Origin: Vreelandella rituensis
Lineage (GTDB): Bacteria > Pseudomonadota > Gammaproteobacteria > Pseudomonadales > Halomonadaceae
Length of the DNA: 64,000 nt
Direction of reading: 5' to 3'
NCBI RefSeq assembly: GCF_003336665.1
Contig: NZ_QPIJ01000003.1
Coordinates: forward strand, 62,001-126,000
Shown: positions 54,951-63,878 of the stretch, in pieces
Layout of the letters: each line of letters starts with the position of its first letter
How positions within the stretch are numbered: position 1 is the stretch's first letter
Position numbers and translations under genes: made by a program
Notes under the pieces: generated by a model
The model's input: only the letters and a program-made list of their open reading frames with translations
Told to the model about the DNA's origin: nothing
Database searches by the model: none

Positions 54951-55115
54951 TTATCTTGCTCTCCTATCTGTTTCATTCAACTTGATATAGCTTTTTCATG
55001 GCCAAGGTAGCTTCTGGCTATTAGCCAAGAGCATGATGCTCCGGCAAAATGGCATCATAAGGTAAATGTGTTTAGCCCTTAGCCCTTTATTCACTGACTT
55101 TTGCGAGAAGATGCC

Positions 55116-55382
55116 ATGTTTGTAGTGATTTTTGGGCGTATGTCCTGCCCTTTCTGTGTACGTGCCAAACAATTAGCCGAACGACTGGAACGTGAGGAAA
55201 CTATCCAAGGCTACCGGTATGTGGATATGCCGACAGAGGGTGTCACCAAAGCAGATATTGAAAAAACCGCTGGCAAGCCGATTCACACTGTTCCCCAGAT
55301 TTTCGTCGACCAAACTCATATTGGTGGTTTCACCGAATTCGCTCAGTACGTGCGCGAACAAGGACTGTTGCCTTCTGCCTGA
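55116..55382 (+). CDS. grxA: Glutaredoxin 1 (GrxA type)
   Basis: 88 residues from ATG 55116. The dithiol motif CPFC (Cys11, Cys14), with GRMSCPFCVRAKQLAERL, the cis-Pro in VPQIFVD and the GSH-binding IGGFTEF, follows E. coli GrxA almost throughout, including EGVTKADIEKTAGKP. It reduces ribonucleotide reductase and protein disulfides with glutathione. The usual GrxA motif is CPYC; Phe is a mild change. Confidence 0.92.
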   Translation: MFVVIFGRMSCPFCVRAKQLAERLEREETIQGYRYVDMPTEGVTKADIEKTAGKPIHTVPQIFVDQTHIGGFTEFAQYVREQGLLPSA

Positions 55383-55501
55383 CTTTCTGACGTTTTCCTG
55401 CGTTGAACGCAGTTGTCTTTTCCTTGCCTATACTGACCTCGTCTTATCAAGGCTTGTGACAACCAGAGCAAATGCGCGTGTCTGGAGACGAGGAAAACGC
55501 T

Positions 55502-56269
55502 ATGCAACGCGACGAGTTCGTCCAGCAACTTTGGCTGGATTACGTTCATGCCCACCCGGACATCAGCTCGTTGAGCTTATTTTCACTGCCGGTGCCCGCT
55601 GAATACTTCACCTTGCTCACACTGAATCATGGTCTTTTTTCCAGCGGTGCCTTGCTCACCAATTTAGCTCACTTGGGCTACCGGCCTGTCAGCAAATATG
55701 CCATGGCTGACCGCGGCTTGTTAGTCCACCTGCTTTCACCCCCGGACTCGGGAAGTTGGTTGGTTCTTGCCGAATTACAAATTGGCACTTTATCCCGAAA
55801 GCCTCGACAGCAACTGGAAAACTTGGTCAGCCAGGCTCACCCGGAAGATTGTAGGGGGCAGAATTTACTATCGCGTGGGCGCCCATGGCCAATGCCCAGC
55901 TGGGAAACGTATCAATCGCTTTATCAAGCTCACCCTCTGGCCGGCTGGCTTGCCGTCATGGGGCCTCGCCTGCATCATGCAGGTTTTAACTGCGAAACTT
56001 GGGGAGCAACGTTACCGGAGCTAGACCAGCAGCTGGTACAAGCGGGACTGAAGGGCAATGCGGATCGACATAACGGTATTTTTCCGATTTCACCGCTACT
56101 TGATTATCGTTTTTACCCCACCACAGCCCAACGTTTGCCATTTTCTGATGGCGATGAACACCGCGTATCTCTTGGTGGTTTGGCGTTGGCAGAAAAACGG
56201 ACGGGAAATGCTCACGGAAGAGTGGCGGAACTCCTGTTTCCTCATCACACGCGTTGTGAGCTAGCCTAG
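55502..56269 (+). CDS. DUF1338/2-oxoadipate dioxygenase-like protein, short form
   Basis: 255 residues from ATG 55502 (GAGGA about 8 nt upstream). The segment YFTLLTLNHGLFSSGALLTNLAHLGYRP...YAMADRGLLVHLLSPPDSGSWLVLAELQIGTLS resembles the first VOC-like half of DUF1338 proteins such as HglS, including the His of the LNH motif. HglS (about 450 residues) decarboxylates 2-oxoadipate in lysine breakdown. This protein is much shorter and I cannot place all metal ligands, so activity is uncertain. The gene ends directly at a terminator hairpin. Confidence 0.5.
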   Translation: MQRDEFVQQLWLDYVHAHPDISSLSLFSLPVPAEYFTLLTLNHGLFSSGALLTNLAHLGYRPVSKYAMADRGLLVHLLSPPDSGSWLVLAELQIGTLSRKPRQQLENLVSQAHPEDCRGQNLLSRGRPWPMPSWETYQSLYQAHPLAGWLAVMGPRLHHAGFNCETWGATLPELDQQLVQAGLKGNADRHNGIFPISPLLDYRFYPTTAQRLPFSDGDEHRVSLGGLALAEKRTGNAHGRVAELLFPHHTRCELA

Positions 56270-56293
56270 CCACCGCCCCTTTCGGGGCGGTGG
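56270..56293. terminator. Hairpin terminator after the DUF1338-like gene
   Basis: A 10-bp stem CCACCGCCCC/GGGGCGGTGG with loop TTTC starts at the base after the stop codon. A run of ten T follows about 15 bp later (56308 onward). It lies between two converging genes. Confidence 0.7.
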
Positions 56294-56316
56294 TAAAAGC
56301 GTGTGCCGTTTTTTTT

Positions 56317-56985
56317 TCAGACAACTTCCTCGAAAGTCATTTCTGGCACATGAGCAGGCACAATGAGCTTACCTGCGGTCTTCTCGACTATCTCTTCGAC
56401 ACTTACCCCGGGGGCGCGCTCTTTTAAAATAAACGAGCCATCCTTGATTTCTAGATAAGCTAGATCAGTCAATACGCGATTGATACAACCGGCACCGGTC
56501 AATGGCAGGTTACAACTTTCCAGCAATTTGGACTCACCGTGCTTGGAAGCATGCGTCATGGTGCAGATAATATTTTCTGCACCCGCCACGAGATCCATTG
56601 CACCTCCCATGCCCTTGATGAGCTTGCCGGGCACCATCCAAGAGGCGATATTACCGTTCTGATCAACTTCAAAGGCGCCTAACACCGTCAAATCGACGTG
56701 TCCTCCTCGGATCATGGCAAAGGATTCAGCCGACGAGAAAATCGCTGCCCCAGGGCGTGCAGTAACCGTTTGCTTGCCGGCATTGATCATATCCGGATCC
56801 AGCTCATCTTCCGTTGGAAAACGCCCCATGCCCAACAGACCGTTTTCCGATTGCAACATGACATCAATGCCATCGGGAATATAGTTAGCCACTAAAGTAG
56901 GAATACCTATACCCAAGTTGACGTAAAACCCATCTTCCAGTTCACGTGCGACGCGCTGAGCCATTTGTTCACGTGTCAAAGCCAT
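56317..56985 (-). CDS. scoB: 3-oxoacid CoA-transferase subunit B
   Basis: 222 residues. The catalytic-glutamate motif SENGLLGMG is preceded by GIGIPTLVANYIP; later GGHVDLTVLGAFEVDQNGNIASWMVPGK and GMGGAMDLVAGAENIICTMTH are typical. It forms the succinyl-CoA:3-ketoacid (SCOT) enzyme with subunit A to activate acetoacetate. It lies 59 bp after scoA. Confidence 0.93.
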   Translation of the reverse strand: MALTREQMAQRVARELEDGFYVNLGIGIPTLVANYIPDGIDVMLQSENGLLGMGRFPTEDELDPDMINAGKQTVTARPGAAIFSSAESFAMIRGGHVDLTVLGAFEVDQNGNIASWMVPGKLIKGMGGAMDLVAGAENIICTMTHASKHGESKLLESCNLPLTGAGCINRVLTDLAYLEIKDGSFILKERAPGVSVEEIVEKTAGKLIVPAHVPEMTFEEVV

Positions 56986-57044
56986 GATGATTACCTCTTG
57001 TTCTAACAGAAACTTGAAATGCCATTAGGCGTAAACAGAGCAGT

Positions 57045-57743
57045 TCAGCTGCGCACGGTGCGCTTCTCGATGCGCTTTTCAAATGATCCTTGGATAATCC
57101 GGTCAACATAGATACCCGGCGTATGGATCTGGCTGGGCTCCAGCTCGCCAGGTTCGACGATTTCTTCGACTTCAACAACGGTAATCCGGCCTGCTGTCGC
57201 GGCCATGGGATTGAAATTTTGTGCCGTATGGCGATACACCACATTCCCGTAACGATCGGCTTTCCAGCCTTTCACAATGGCAAAATCCCCCGTCATGGCT
57301 TCTTCAAGGATATGCGGGCGTCCATTGAATTCACGGACTTCCTTGCCTTCTCCGATAGGAGTGCCATAACCGGTAGCGGTATAAAAAGCGGGGATACCCG
57401 CGCCGCCAGCACGCATCTTTTCAGCCAAGGTGCCTTGAGGCGTCAGGATCACTTCGATTTCATCGTTGAGCATCTGCTGCTCGAACAAGGCATTTTCACC
57501 GACATAAGAGGCGAAAATCTTACGAATCTGACGATCCTCCAGCAGTAGGCCCAAACCAAAACCGTCGACCCCACAATTGTTGGAAACCACCGTTAGATCC
57601 TTGACACGGCGTCGCTTGATCTCGGCAATCAGATTTTCAGGAATACCGCACAGACCAAAGCCACCGGCAATGATCGTCATGCCGTCTTCAATGCCTTCCA
57701 TTGCCTGTTCGTAGGAAAATACTCGCTTATCGAATCCGGCCAT
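57045..57743 (-). CDS. scoA: 3-oxoacid CoA-transferase subunit A
   Basis: 232 residues with the subunit-A motifs [66 protein letters not shown] and the C-terminal [10 protein letters not shown]. With BdhA it lets the cell grow on 3-hydroxybutyrate or on stored polyhydroxybutyrate. It is divergent from a LysR regulator, with a likely operator between them. Confidence 0.94.
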   Translation of the reverse strand: MAGFDKRVFSYEQAMEGIEDGMTIIAGGFGLCGIPENLIAEIKRRRVKDLTVVSNNCGVDGFGLGLLLEDRQIRKIFASYVGENALFEQQMLNDEIEVILTPQGTLAEKMRAGGAGIPAFYTATGYGTPIGEGKEVREFNGRPHILEEAMTGDFAIVKGWKADRYGNVVYRHTAQNFNPMAATAGRITVVEVEEIVEPGELEPSQIHTPGIYVDRIIQGSFEKRIEKRTVRS

Positions 57744-57795
57744 TTTTATGCCTCACGTTGTTTTTCAGATGGAACAAGGAACCCTACTACTGTAC

Positions 57796-57815
57796 TGCCA
57801 GTGTTGGGTCTGGCA
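57796..57815. promoter_or_regulatory. Inverted-repeat operator between scoA and the LysR gene
   Basis: A perfect inverted repeat TGCCAG-N8-CTGGCA lies in the 149-bp AT-rich region between the divergent genes, 53 bp upstream of scoA. Its size and place fit a LysR-type binding site for autoregulation and control of scoAB. Confidence 0.55.
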
Positions 57816-57892
57816 ATATATTTGTTAAGTTTGTTTTTCTTATTAATTTATTTATTTTTTAAATTTTCTATTTTCTGTCTTTCGGAGGCTCA

Positions 57893-58792
57893 GTGACCGT
57901 CAAACAGCTTCGTGCCTTTCTGGCTGTCGCCCAGACCTTGAGCTTCACTCAGGCCTGCGAACGGCTCCACCTCTCGCAGCCTGCCCTCAGCCTTACCATC
58001 AAAGGGCTCGAAGAAACATTGGGTGGCAAACTGCTTTTACGTAGTACACGTAGTGTCCGCCTTACGCCTGAAGGAGAATCTCTGCTTCCCTTGGCCAAGC
58101 ACTTGTTAGCGCAGTGGGATAATGCAGAAGACCTGCTGCGCCAGCGTTTCACACTTCAACTAGGCAGGTTAAGCGTAGCCGCCATGCCGGCTTTTGCGTG
58201 TAACCTATTGCCCACCGCTCTGGTCGCTTTCCGTCAACGCTATCCCAAAATCAACATCACCGTGCATGATGTAATCAACGAGGAAGTCACCGAAATGGTG
58301 CGGTCACGCCAGGTTGAAATGGGAATCGCCTTTTCTCCGGAAGGGGTGGGAAGCTTATCGTTCACTCCTCTGTTCAAGGATCAGTTTGTTGCTGTCGTTC
58401 CCTTGAATTCCCCTTTGGCCAACTACCCCGCCTTAGAGTGGTCAATGTTACTTGAAGAGGATTTCATTACCCTGCAGCGCCCTTCGATGCTACGGCGCTT
58501 ACTGGAACAACAGCTGGAAAAACGTCAGATCAACCTTCCTGTGGCGTTTGAAAGCCATCAGCTTTCTACGGTGGGACGCATGGTTGCGGAAGGACTGGGT
58601 GTAAGTGCCGTGCCCTCCATGTGCATTCGCCAGATGCATGATTTAGGAGCACGCTGCATACCGCTTACCGCACCGAGTATTGCCTGCATTGTCGGAATTC
58701 TGACGCACGACGAACTTTCCGTTGCGGCCCAAGCATTGAGAGAAGTGTTACGAGAAACCGTTCAGGCACCTACTCTGACCCTTTTGTCCTAG
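57893..58792 (+). CDS. LysR-family transcriptional regulator
   Basis: 299 residues from GTG 57893 (GGAGG 5 nt upstream). N-terminal winged helix (TVKQLRAFLAVAQTLSFTQACERLHLSQPALSLTIKGLE) and the periplasmic-binding-like effector domain from about residue 90. The family norm is about 300 residues. Its divergent place beside scoAB suggests it controls acetoacetate/hydroxybutyrate use; the effector is unknown. Confidence 0.92.
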   Translation: MTVKQLRAFLAVAQTLSFTQACERLHLSQPALSLTIKGLEETLGGKLLLRSTRSVRLTPEGESLLPLAKHLLAQWDNAEDLLRQRFTLQLGRLSVAAMPAFACNLLPTALVAFRQRYPKINITVHDVINEEVTEMVRSRQVEMGIAFSPEGVGSLSFTPLFKDQFVAVVPLNSPLANYPALEWSMLLEEDFITLQRPSMLRRLLEQQLEKRQINLPVAFESHQLSTVGRMVAEGLGVSAVPSMCIRQMHDLGARCIPLTAPSIACIVGILTHDELSVAAQALREVLRETVQAPTLTLLS

Positions 58793-58913
58793 CACCTCAT
58801 TTCTTGTCATTACCTTTCAGTCACTGGGAAGCATAGGCAATATCCTTTAGCATTGTAGCCAGCTAGGGATGAGAGAAAACGCTTTGGTGACGATAAAAAG
58901 TAAGGGAATTGTC

Positions 58914-59795
58914 ATGCCCATTCTCAAGGGGCTGGTCAGCATACTATTGCTGACAATCAACACGCTATTCTGGGGCGTACCTCTTATCGTGTTGACACTG
59001 TTGAAAATTATCGTCCCGAGCCGCGCCATGAAACGCCGGCTCCTTGTGAATCTCGATCGCGTCGCACTTAACTGGATTGGTTTTAATCTTTGGTGGATGC
59101 GTCACTGGCTCAAGCCAAACCTGAAAGCCACGTTTCCCGATGATTTGAGCTCTCAACAATGGTGGCTGGTATTATCCAACCATCGTAGCTGGATCGATAT
59201 TTTCATGCTGCTGATGGTGCTTCATCGGCGTATTCCCATGCCGCGTTTTTTTATAAAGCGTCAGCTGATCTGGATTCCTGTAGTGGGTCTGGCCTTTTGG
59301 GCACTGGAGTTTCCTTTCATGCGGCGTTATAGCCGCGAGCATCTTCAGAGGAATCCACATTTAGCGGATCTTGACCGTGAAGCGACTCGTCGCATGTGTA
59401 ATCGCGCTCAGGAGATGCCCATCGCGATTTTTAACTTTGTGGAAGGAACACGCTTCACACCTACCAAACGTGATGCTCAGCAGAGCCCTTATCGTCACCT
59501 GCTGCGCCCCAAGGCAGGCGGTGTGGCACAAGTACTCAATCTGCTTGGCGACACTTTGGATGGCATATTGGATGTGACGATTAGCTACCGAAACCCCTCA
59601 CCCAGTTTCTGGAAATTTTTATGTGGCCAAGAGGCTCCCGTCACCCTTCATGCACGACGGCTTGAAGTGCCTTCGTGGATGAAAGAAGCGGACTATCACC
59701 AAGAATCGCAGCATAAGGAACGCTTTCATTCATGGCTCAATGCACTCTGGCAAGAAAAAGATGCCATGCTGGATGGGCAGATCGATCACGACTGA
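58914..59795 (+). CDS. yihG: YihG-type 1-acyl-glycerol-3-phosphate acyltransferase
   Basis: 293 residues from ATG 58914 (AAGGG 8 nt upstream), preferred over ATG 58869, which has no spaced ribosome site. One or two N-terminal membrane helices, then acyltransferase motif HX4D (NHRSWID, His90 and Asp95), substrate motif FVEGTRFTP and PKAGG. The pattern PFMRRYSREHLQRNPH and the C-terminal WLNALWQEKD match YihG closely. It acylates lysophosphatidic acid, with possible acyl-chain preference different from PlsC. Confidence 0.85.
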   Translation: MPILKGLVSILLLTINTLFWGVPLIVLTLLKIIVPSRAMKRRLLVNLDRVALNWIGFNLWWMRHWLKPNLKATFPDDLSSQQWWLVLSNHRSWIDIFMLLMVLHRRIPMPRFFIKRQLIWIPVVGLAFWALEFPFMRRYSREHLQRNPHLADLDREATRRMCNRAQEMPIAIFNFVEGTRFTPTKRDAQQSPYRHLLRPKAGGVAQVLNLLGDTLDGILDVTISYRNPSPSFWKFLCGQEAPVTLHARRLEVPSWMKEADYHQESQHKERFHSWLNALWQEKDAMLDGQIDHD

Positions 59796-60715
59796 GCGCT
59801 CCCTTTATCGGTGTACTTATTGTCATCGCTCTACTTTCTGGCTGCGCAAGTACGTCTGAGACACCTCAGCGCGTGTCGGTTTCATCGTCTAACAACCTTG
59901 CCGGTAATAACATTTCCGGAAATTGGGTTGTTGTTCGGCGTGGCGATACGCTGGGCAAACTGGCCTCCCGCGCCAATGTGCCTCTTGAACGATTGCAGCG
60001 TTTCAATCCAGGGGTCGATTCACACCGCTTGACCGTCGGCCAACGCTTGTTGATGCCTACGCAACAAGAACGCGCACCCTCGGGCGGTCCTTACCGCTAT
60101 CAAGTTCGCCCCGGCGATACCTATTCGGCTATTGCACGACATTTCGCCACCACGCCAGCCCGCATTCAGCAAGCCAACTCAGGTATCTCACCGACACAAC
60201 TGCGTATTGGGCAAGTGATAAGCGTGCCCTTGAGAGGCACATCGACAATCACTGCATCCTCAGGTTCACGAACGACACCCAGCCAGCGTAATACAACCAG
60301 CCCAACCCCAGCGGCATCCATCAATATGGATTTACCTGCCTCGGCAAGACAATGGGCTTGGCCCCTAAACGATTATCGGATTGTTCGACGCTTCGGCCCC
60401 GACAGCCGTGGCACTCTGCAACCCATGTTGCTGGCCACCGAGGCAGGCGCCAAAGCGCTCGCGGTTGCACCCGGCGAAGTGCGCTTTGCCAGCACCATGC
60501 GCCAACTCGGGCAGGTGGTGATCGTGCATCATGACAATAATCTGCAAAGCGTCTATGCGTTATGTGACAAGCTTTTAGTAAAGGAGAGCACTACGGTATC
60601 GCGTGGCGATCCGTTGTGTGAGGTAGGGCAGAGCGTGACTTCTCAGCGCTATGACCTCCTGTTTGATTTACGCCAGGCGGGGAAACCGATCGACCCACGC
60701 CAAGTCTTGAAATAG
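59732..60715 (+). CDS. NlpD/EnvC-like LysM lipoprotein with degenerate M23 domain
   Basis: Up to 327 residues from ATG 59732, which overlaps the acyltransferase gene by 64 bp. The signal peptide ends in lipobox LLSGC (Cys at 38). Two LysM repeats follow (VVRRGDTLGKLASRANVPLERL and YQVRPGDTYSAIARHFATT), then a Ser/Thr-rich linker and a LytM-like domain (AVAPGEVRFASTMRQLGQVVIVHHDN). The catalytic HxH is altered (HHD and YALCD), so it is probably an amidase activator rather than a peptidase. The start is uncertain, as the ribosome site is weak. Confidence 0.82.
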   Translation: MAQCTLARKRCHAGWADRSRLSAPFIGVLIVIALLSGCASTSETPQRVSVSSSNNLAGNNISGNWVVVRRGDTLGKLASRANVPLERLQRFNPGVDSHRLTVGQRLLMPTQQERAPSGGPYRYQVRPGDTYSAIARHFATTPARIQQANSGISPTQLRIGQVISVPLRGTSTITASSGSRTTPSQRNTTSPTPAASINMDLPASARQWAWPLNDYRIVRRFGPDSRGTLQPMLLATEAGAKALAVAPGEVRFASTMRQLGQVVIVHHDNNLQSVYALCDKLLVKESTTVSRGDPLCEVGQSVTSQRYDLLFDLRQAGKPIDPRQVLK

Positions 60716-60722
60716 ACGCTGC

Positions 60723-60758
60723 TTTCCCCTGCTTGGTGCAATAGCCTCACAGGGGAAA
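60723..60758. terminator. Possible terminator between converging genes
   Basis: Nine-bp arms TTTCCCCTG/CAGGGGAAA are separated by an 18-nt loop, between the lipoprotein stop (60715) and the gcvT stop (60772). The loop is long and there is no clear T run, so it is a weak candidate. Confidence 0.35.
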
Positions 60759-60771
60759 TGCGACAAATGTT

Positions 60772-61884
60772 TCAGCCGCGGTAATACCCAGGTGCAACGA
60801 AAGGGGTTTTTGCCACTGTCATTGGTAACAGCTTGCCTCTGACACCGGCAAAAACTTGGGTGCTGGGTTCGGCTAATTCAACACTCACGTACCCCATGGC
60901 AATTGGTTTAGCTACCGTTGGCCCGAAACCACCGGAGGTAACCACACCTACGGTGTGTCCACCCTGATCGAACAGCTCCGCACCTTCGCGTACCGGCGCT
61001 TTGCCATCGGCAATCAAGCCAACACGCTTTCGAGTATGATCCTTGGCATCCACCTGATGCAGCACTAGATCAGCACCGGGAAAACCACCGGCGCGCGCTC
61101 CACCATGACGACGCACCTTGCCAATCGCCCATATCAATCCGGCTTCAACAGGGGTGGTATTGGCATCCATGTCATGTCCGTAAAGGCACAGTCCCGCTTC
61201 CAGGCGCAGCGAATCTCTGGCACCCAAGCCAATCGCCTCCACTTCAGGCTCATTCAACAAATGCTTGGCCAAGGCTTCGCAATCTTCAGCGGCTACAGAA
61301 ATTTCAAAGCCATCCTCTCCCGTGTAACCACTGCGGCTGATCCATACTTCGCTACCGTCAATCTCGAAACGCCCATGCTGCATGAAGATCAGCTCACAGG
61401 CTTCTGGACATAAACGCTGCATGACCTCAGAAGCTTGTGGGCCTTGTAACGCGAGCAACCCCCGATCAAGCACTGTGATTTCATGGGTTTCGCCCAGGTT
61501 AGTGCGCAAATGAGCTACATCCTGATCTTTACAAGCGGCATTGACCACCAGATAAAAATGATCGCCGGCATTTACGCACATCAAGTCGTCAAGTATTCCT
61601 CCTTCAGTGCTGATGAATAGCCCATAACGCTGCGCTCCCACTTCAAGGCCTACCAAGTCCGAAGGAATCAGAGTTTCCAGCGCCTGCGCTGCATTGTCGC
61701 CAGAGAACTTGATTTGCCCCATGTGCGACACATCGAAAAGCCCGCAAGCCTTGCGTGTATGTTCATGCTCCTTCTTCACCCCCATGGGGTATTGCACCGG
61801 CATTTCATAGCCTGCAAAGGGCACCATCCGAGCTCCCAACGACTCATGTAGTGCATGCAGTGGGGTACGCTTGAGATTGTTCAT
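60772..61884 (-). CDS. gcvT: Glycine cleavage system T protein (aminomethyltransferase)
   Basis: 370 residues. GcvT features: PFAGYEMPVQYPMGVKKEHEHTRKACGLFDVSHMGQI, SRSGYTGEDGFEI, and RDSLRLEAGLCLYGHDMD with the catalytic Asp. It transfers the methylene unit from H-protein to tetrahydrofolate. gcvH begins at the right edge on the other strand; an amino-acid symporter gene lies between them. The gcv genes are thus split into two transcription units here. Confidence 0.95.
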   Translation of the reverse strand: MNNLKRTPLHALHESLGARMVPFAGYEMPVQYPMGVKKEHEHTRKACGLFDVSHMGQIKFSGDNAAQALETLIPSDLVGLEVGAQRYGLFISTEGGILDDLMCVNAGDHFYLVVNAACKDQDVAHLRTNLGETHEITVLDRGLLALQGPQASEVMQRLCPEACELIFMQHGRFEIDGSEVWISRSGYTGEDGFEISVAAEDCEALAKHLLNEPEVEAIGLGARDSLRLEAGLCLYGHDMDANTTPVEAGLIWAIGKVRRHGGARAGGFPGADLVLHQVDAKDHTRKRVGLIADGKAPVREGAELFDQGGHTVGVVTSGGFGPTVAKPIAMGYVSVELAEPSTQVFAGVRGKLLPMTVAKTPFVAPGYYRG

Positions 61885-61945
61885 GTCTGCTTCCTACCTT
61901 TGCCATTGGTAATTTATTTCATAACGATATTGATACACAAAAAGA

Positions 61946-61970
61946 GAGAAGGCCCAACAAAGGCCTTCTC
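61946..61970 (-). terminator. Rho-independent terminator of the symporter gene
   Basis: GAGAAGGCC and its complement form a 9-bp stem with a 7-nt loop; on the minus strand it is followed by TCTTTTTGTG. It lies 40 bp after the symporter stop and before gcvT. Confidence 0.75.
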
Positions 61971-62010
61971 ACTCTATACTACCGGCGCATCACTCATGCC
62001 ATCATTGGGT

Positions 62011-63411
62011 TCATGCCTGATCGTGGTCCAGCTCTTCACCCGGCAGCACCTCTTTTCCATCAAAGTAATCTTTGGTCAACTTGAACACCACCGGCGACAG
62101 CAGAGCCAGAGCAATCAGGTTAGGTATGGCCATCATGGCATTGAACGTGTCCGCCATCAGCCAGATAAAGCCCAGCTGGGCTATTGCGCCAAGCGGGATC
62201 GCGAGTACGAACAGCACGCGATAGACCATGATGGAGCGTACTCCAAACAGGAACTGGCAGCATTTTTCGCCGTAAAACGACCATCCCAAGATAGTGGTAA
62301 AGGCGAATACTGCCAGCGCTATCGAGACAATTTGATTACCGAAACCAGGCAACGCCGCATCGAAAGACAAGGCCGTCAACGAAGCCCCCGCTTCTCCTCC
62401 AATCCATACAGTGGAAGTGAGAATGACCAGGGCGGTGATGGTGCACACAACGATGGTATCGATAAACGTACCCAGCATCGCAATCAACCCTTGGCGTACC
62501 GGATTCTTGGTTTGGGCCGCTGCGTGAGCAATCGGGGCACTACCAAGCCCAGCTTCGTTGGAAAATATTCCACGGGCGACACCAAAACGAATCGCCGCCA
62601 TGACCGCCGCCCCCGCAAAACCACCTGCAGCAGCCATCGGGTTGAAGGCATAATAGAAAATCAAGCCAAAGGCTTCACCTATCTGATCAGCGTTAACCAC
62701 CAATACCGCCAATCCCGCCACAATATAGGCAATGCCCATAATCGGGACCAACTTGCCGGCCACTTTGGCTATACGCTTGATCCCCCCGAGGATTACCGCC
62801 CCGGCGAGCACCATGATGGTGATGCCTGTCAGCCAATGAGGAATACCAAAAGTGGAGTCCAAAGCATCCGCTACTGAGTTGGACTGAACGGTATTACCAA
62901 TACCAAAAGCGGCAACGGCGCCGAAGAAAGCAAATGCTCCTCCTAGCCACAGCCATTTTTTTCCAAGGCCGTTCTTGATATAGAACATCGGGCCGCCAAT
63001 ATGGTAGCCGAGGCTATCAGTTTCCCGATAGCGCACCGCCAGTACAGCTTCGGCAAACTTGGTAGCCATGCCCACCAACGCCGTAATCCACATCCAGAAC
63101 ACGGCTCCAGGGCCACCCAACGCGATAGCCGTTGCCACCCCGGCAATGTTGCCGGTACCAATCGTTGCGGACAACGCCGTCATCAATGCGTTGAATGGAG
63201 AAATTTCCCCTTCAGCCTCAGCTTTTTTGGCAGCCGCTGTCTTCGGCGTACGACCCTGCCACATAAGCTTGAAGCCCATACCAAGCTTTCTGATGGGGAT
63301 TAGTTTCAAACCCAACTGCAGGTAGAGGCCGACGCCCAGCAGCAATATCAGCATCAATGGCCCCCACACCACACCATTGATTGCTTCGAAAATGCTAATT
63401 AATGCATCCAC
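62011..63411 (-). CDS. Alanine/glycine:cation symporter (AGCS family)
   Basis: 466 residues, about 11 membrane helices. AGCS signatures: SALSATIGTGNIAGVATAIALGGPGAVFWMW and ARGIFSNEAGLGSAPIAHAAAQTKNPVRQGLIAMLGTFIDT. It imports alanine or glycine with Na+. Lying among gcv genes, glycine is a plausible substrate. The reverse strand of this gene is open for long stretches but gives no protein-like product. Confidence 0.93.
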   Translation of the reverse strand: MDALISIFEAINGVVWGPLMLILLLGVGLYLQLGLKLIPIRKLGMGFKLMWQGRTPKTAAAKKAEAEGEISPFNALMTALSATIGTGNIAGVATAIALGGPGAVFWMWITALVGMATKFAEAVLAVRYRETDSLGYHIGGPMFYIKNGLGKKWLWLGGAFAFFGAVAAFGIGNTVQSNSVADALDSTFGIPHWLTGITIMVLAGAVILGGIKRIAKVAGKLVPIMGIAYIVAGLAVLVVNADQIGEAFGLIFYYAFNPMAAAGGFAGAAVMAAIRFGVARGIFSNEAGLGSAPIAHAAAQTKNPVRQGLIAMLGTFIDTIVVCTITALVILTSTVWIGGEAGASLTALSFDAALPGFGNQIVSIALAVFAFTTILGWSFYGEKCCQFLFGVRSIMVYRVLFVLAIPLGAIAQLGFIWLMADTFNAMMAIPNLIALALLSPVVFKLTKDYFDGKEVLPGEELDHDQA

Positions 63412-63878
63412 CTGGTTCTCCTTGATATTGTCTTATTTGTGTTGACTCAATAACCCTAGCTATGGCTAATGCTTATCTACATCAGTCCCATCGTGGCCTA
63501 GCAAAAACCCAGCACGATTGGCATGTTTTACACCATTTTCCTGGCATACTTCCATGCTTTGTTAGGTATGAACCATAAAATCATGATCTATTTTTTCATT
63601 TCTTGGTTTTTTTGCGCTCCGCGACTCACTGCCCTGTTTCTTTACCATGACGAAGCTGCTTGAAAACTTGTTTCCGATAGGAAACTCGTTACCATACATC
63701 AACATCTCGCCAGGTTTGATGCTTGCTGACTTTGTGGCAAGCAAAGCTGGCATGATGCTTCTCGACAATTATTTTCCTGGGGAAGAACCGTAGCCCGGAC
63801 GTGGAGAAGGTTCGCCAAACGGCGCTGTTGACGCTAGTATTCACCGCCCGGAAAATCGTTTCATATAGGAAATTAAAA
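63412..63878. other. 467-bp intergenic region between the symporter and gcvH
   Basis: It holds the promoters of both divergent genes. An open frame on the minus strand (63562-63768, 68 residues) has no ribosome site and no recognisable features. I looked for a glycine riboswitch, common before gcv operons and AGCS genes, and saw no pair of the conserved aptamer cores on either strand. An AT-rich part (63560-63620) is followed by more GC-rich sequence near gcvH. Confidence 0.5.

Noticed and set aside
61855..62877. Long plus-strand ORF (340 residues) opposite the symporter gene
   Set aside because: It is antisense to a clear AGCS gene, low in hydrophobic core and rich in Gln/Arg/His, as expected for a shadow frame.
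63562..63768. 68-residue minus-strand ORF upstream of gcvH
   Set aside because: It has no ribosome site, no recognisable motif and lies in a divergent promoter region.
63412..63878. Possible glycine riboswitch before gcvH or the alanine/glycine symporter
   Set aside because: Read on both strands for the conserved aptamer cores; none found. A covariance-model search would settle it.
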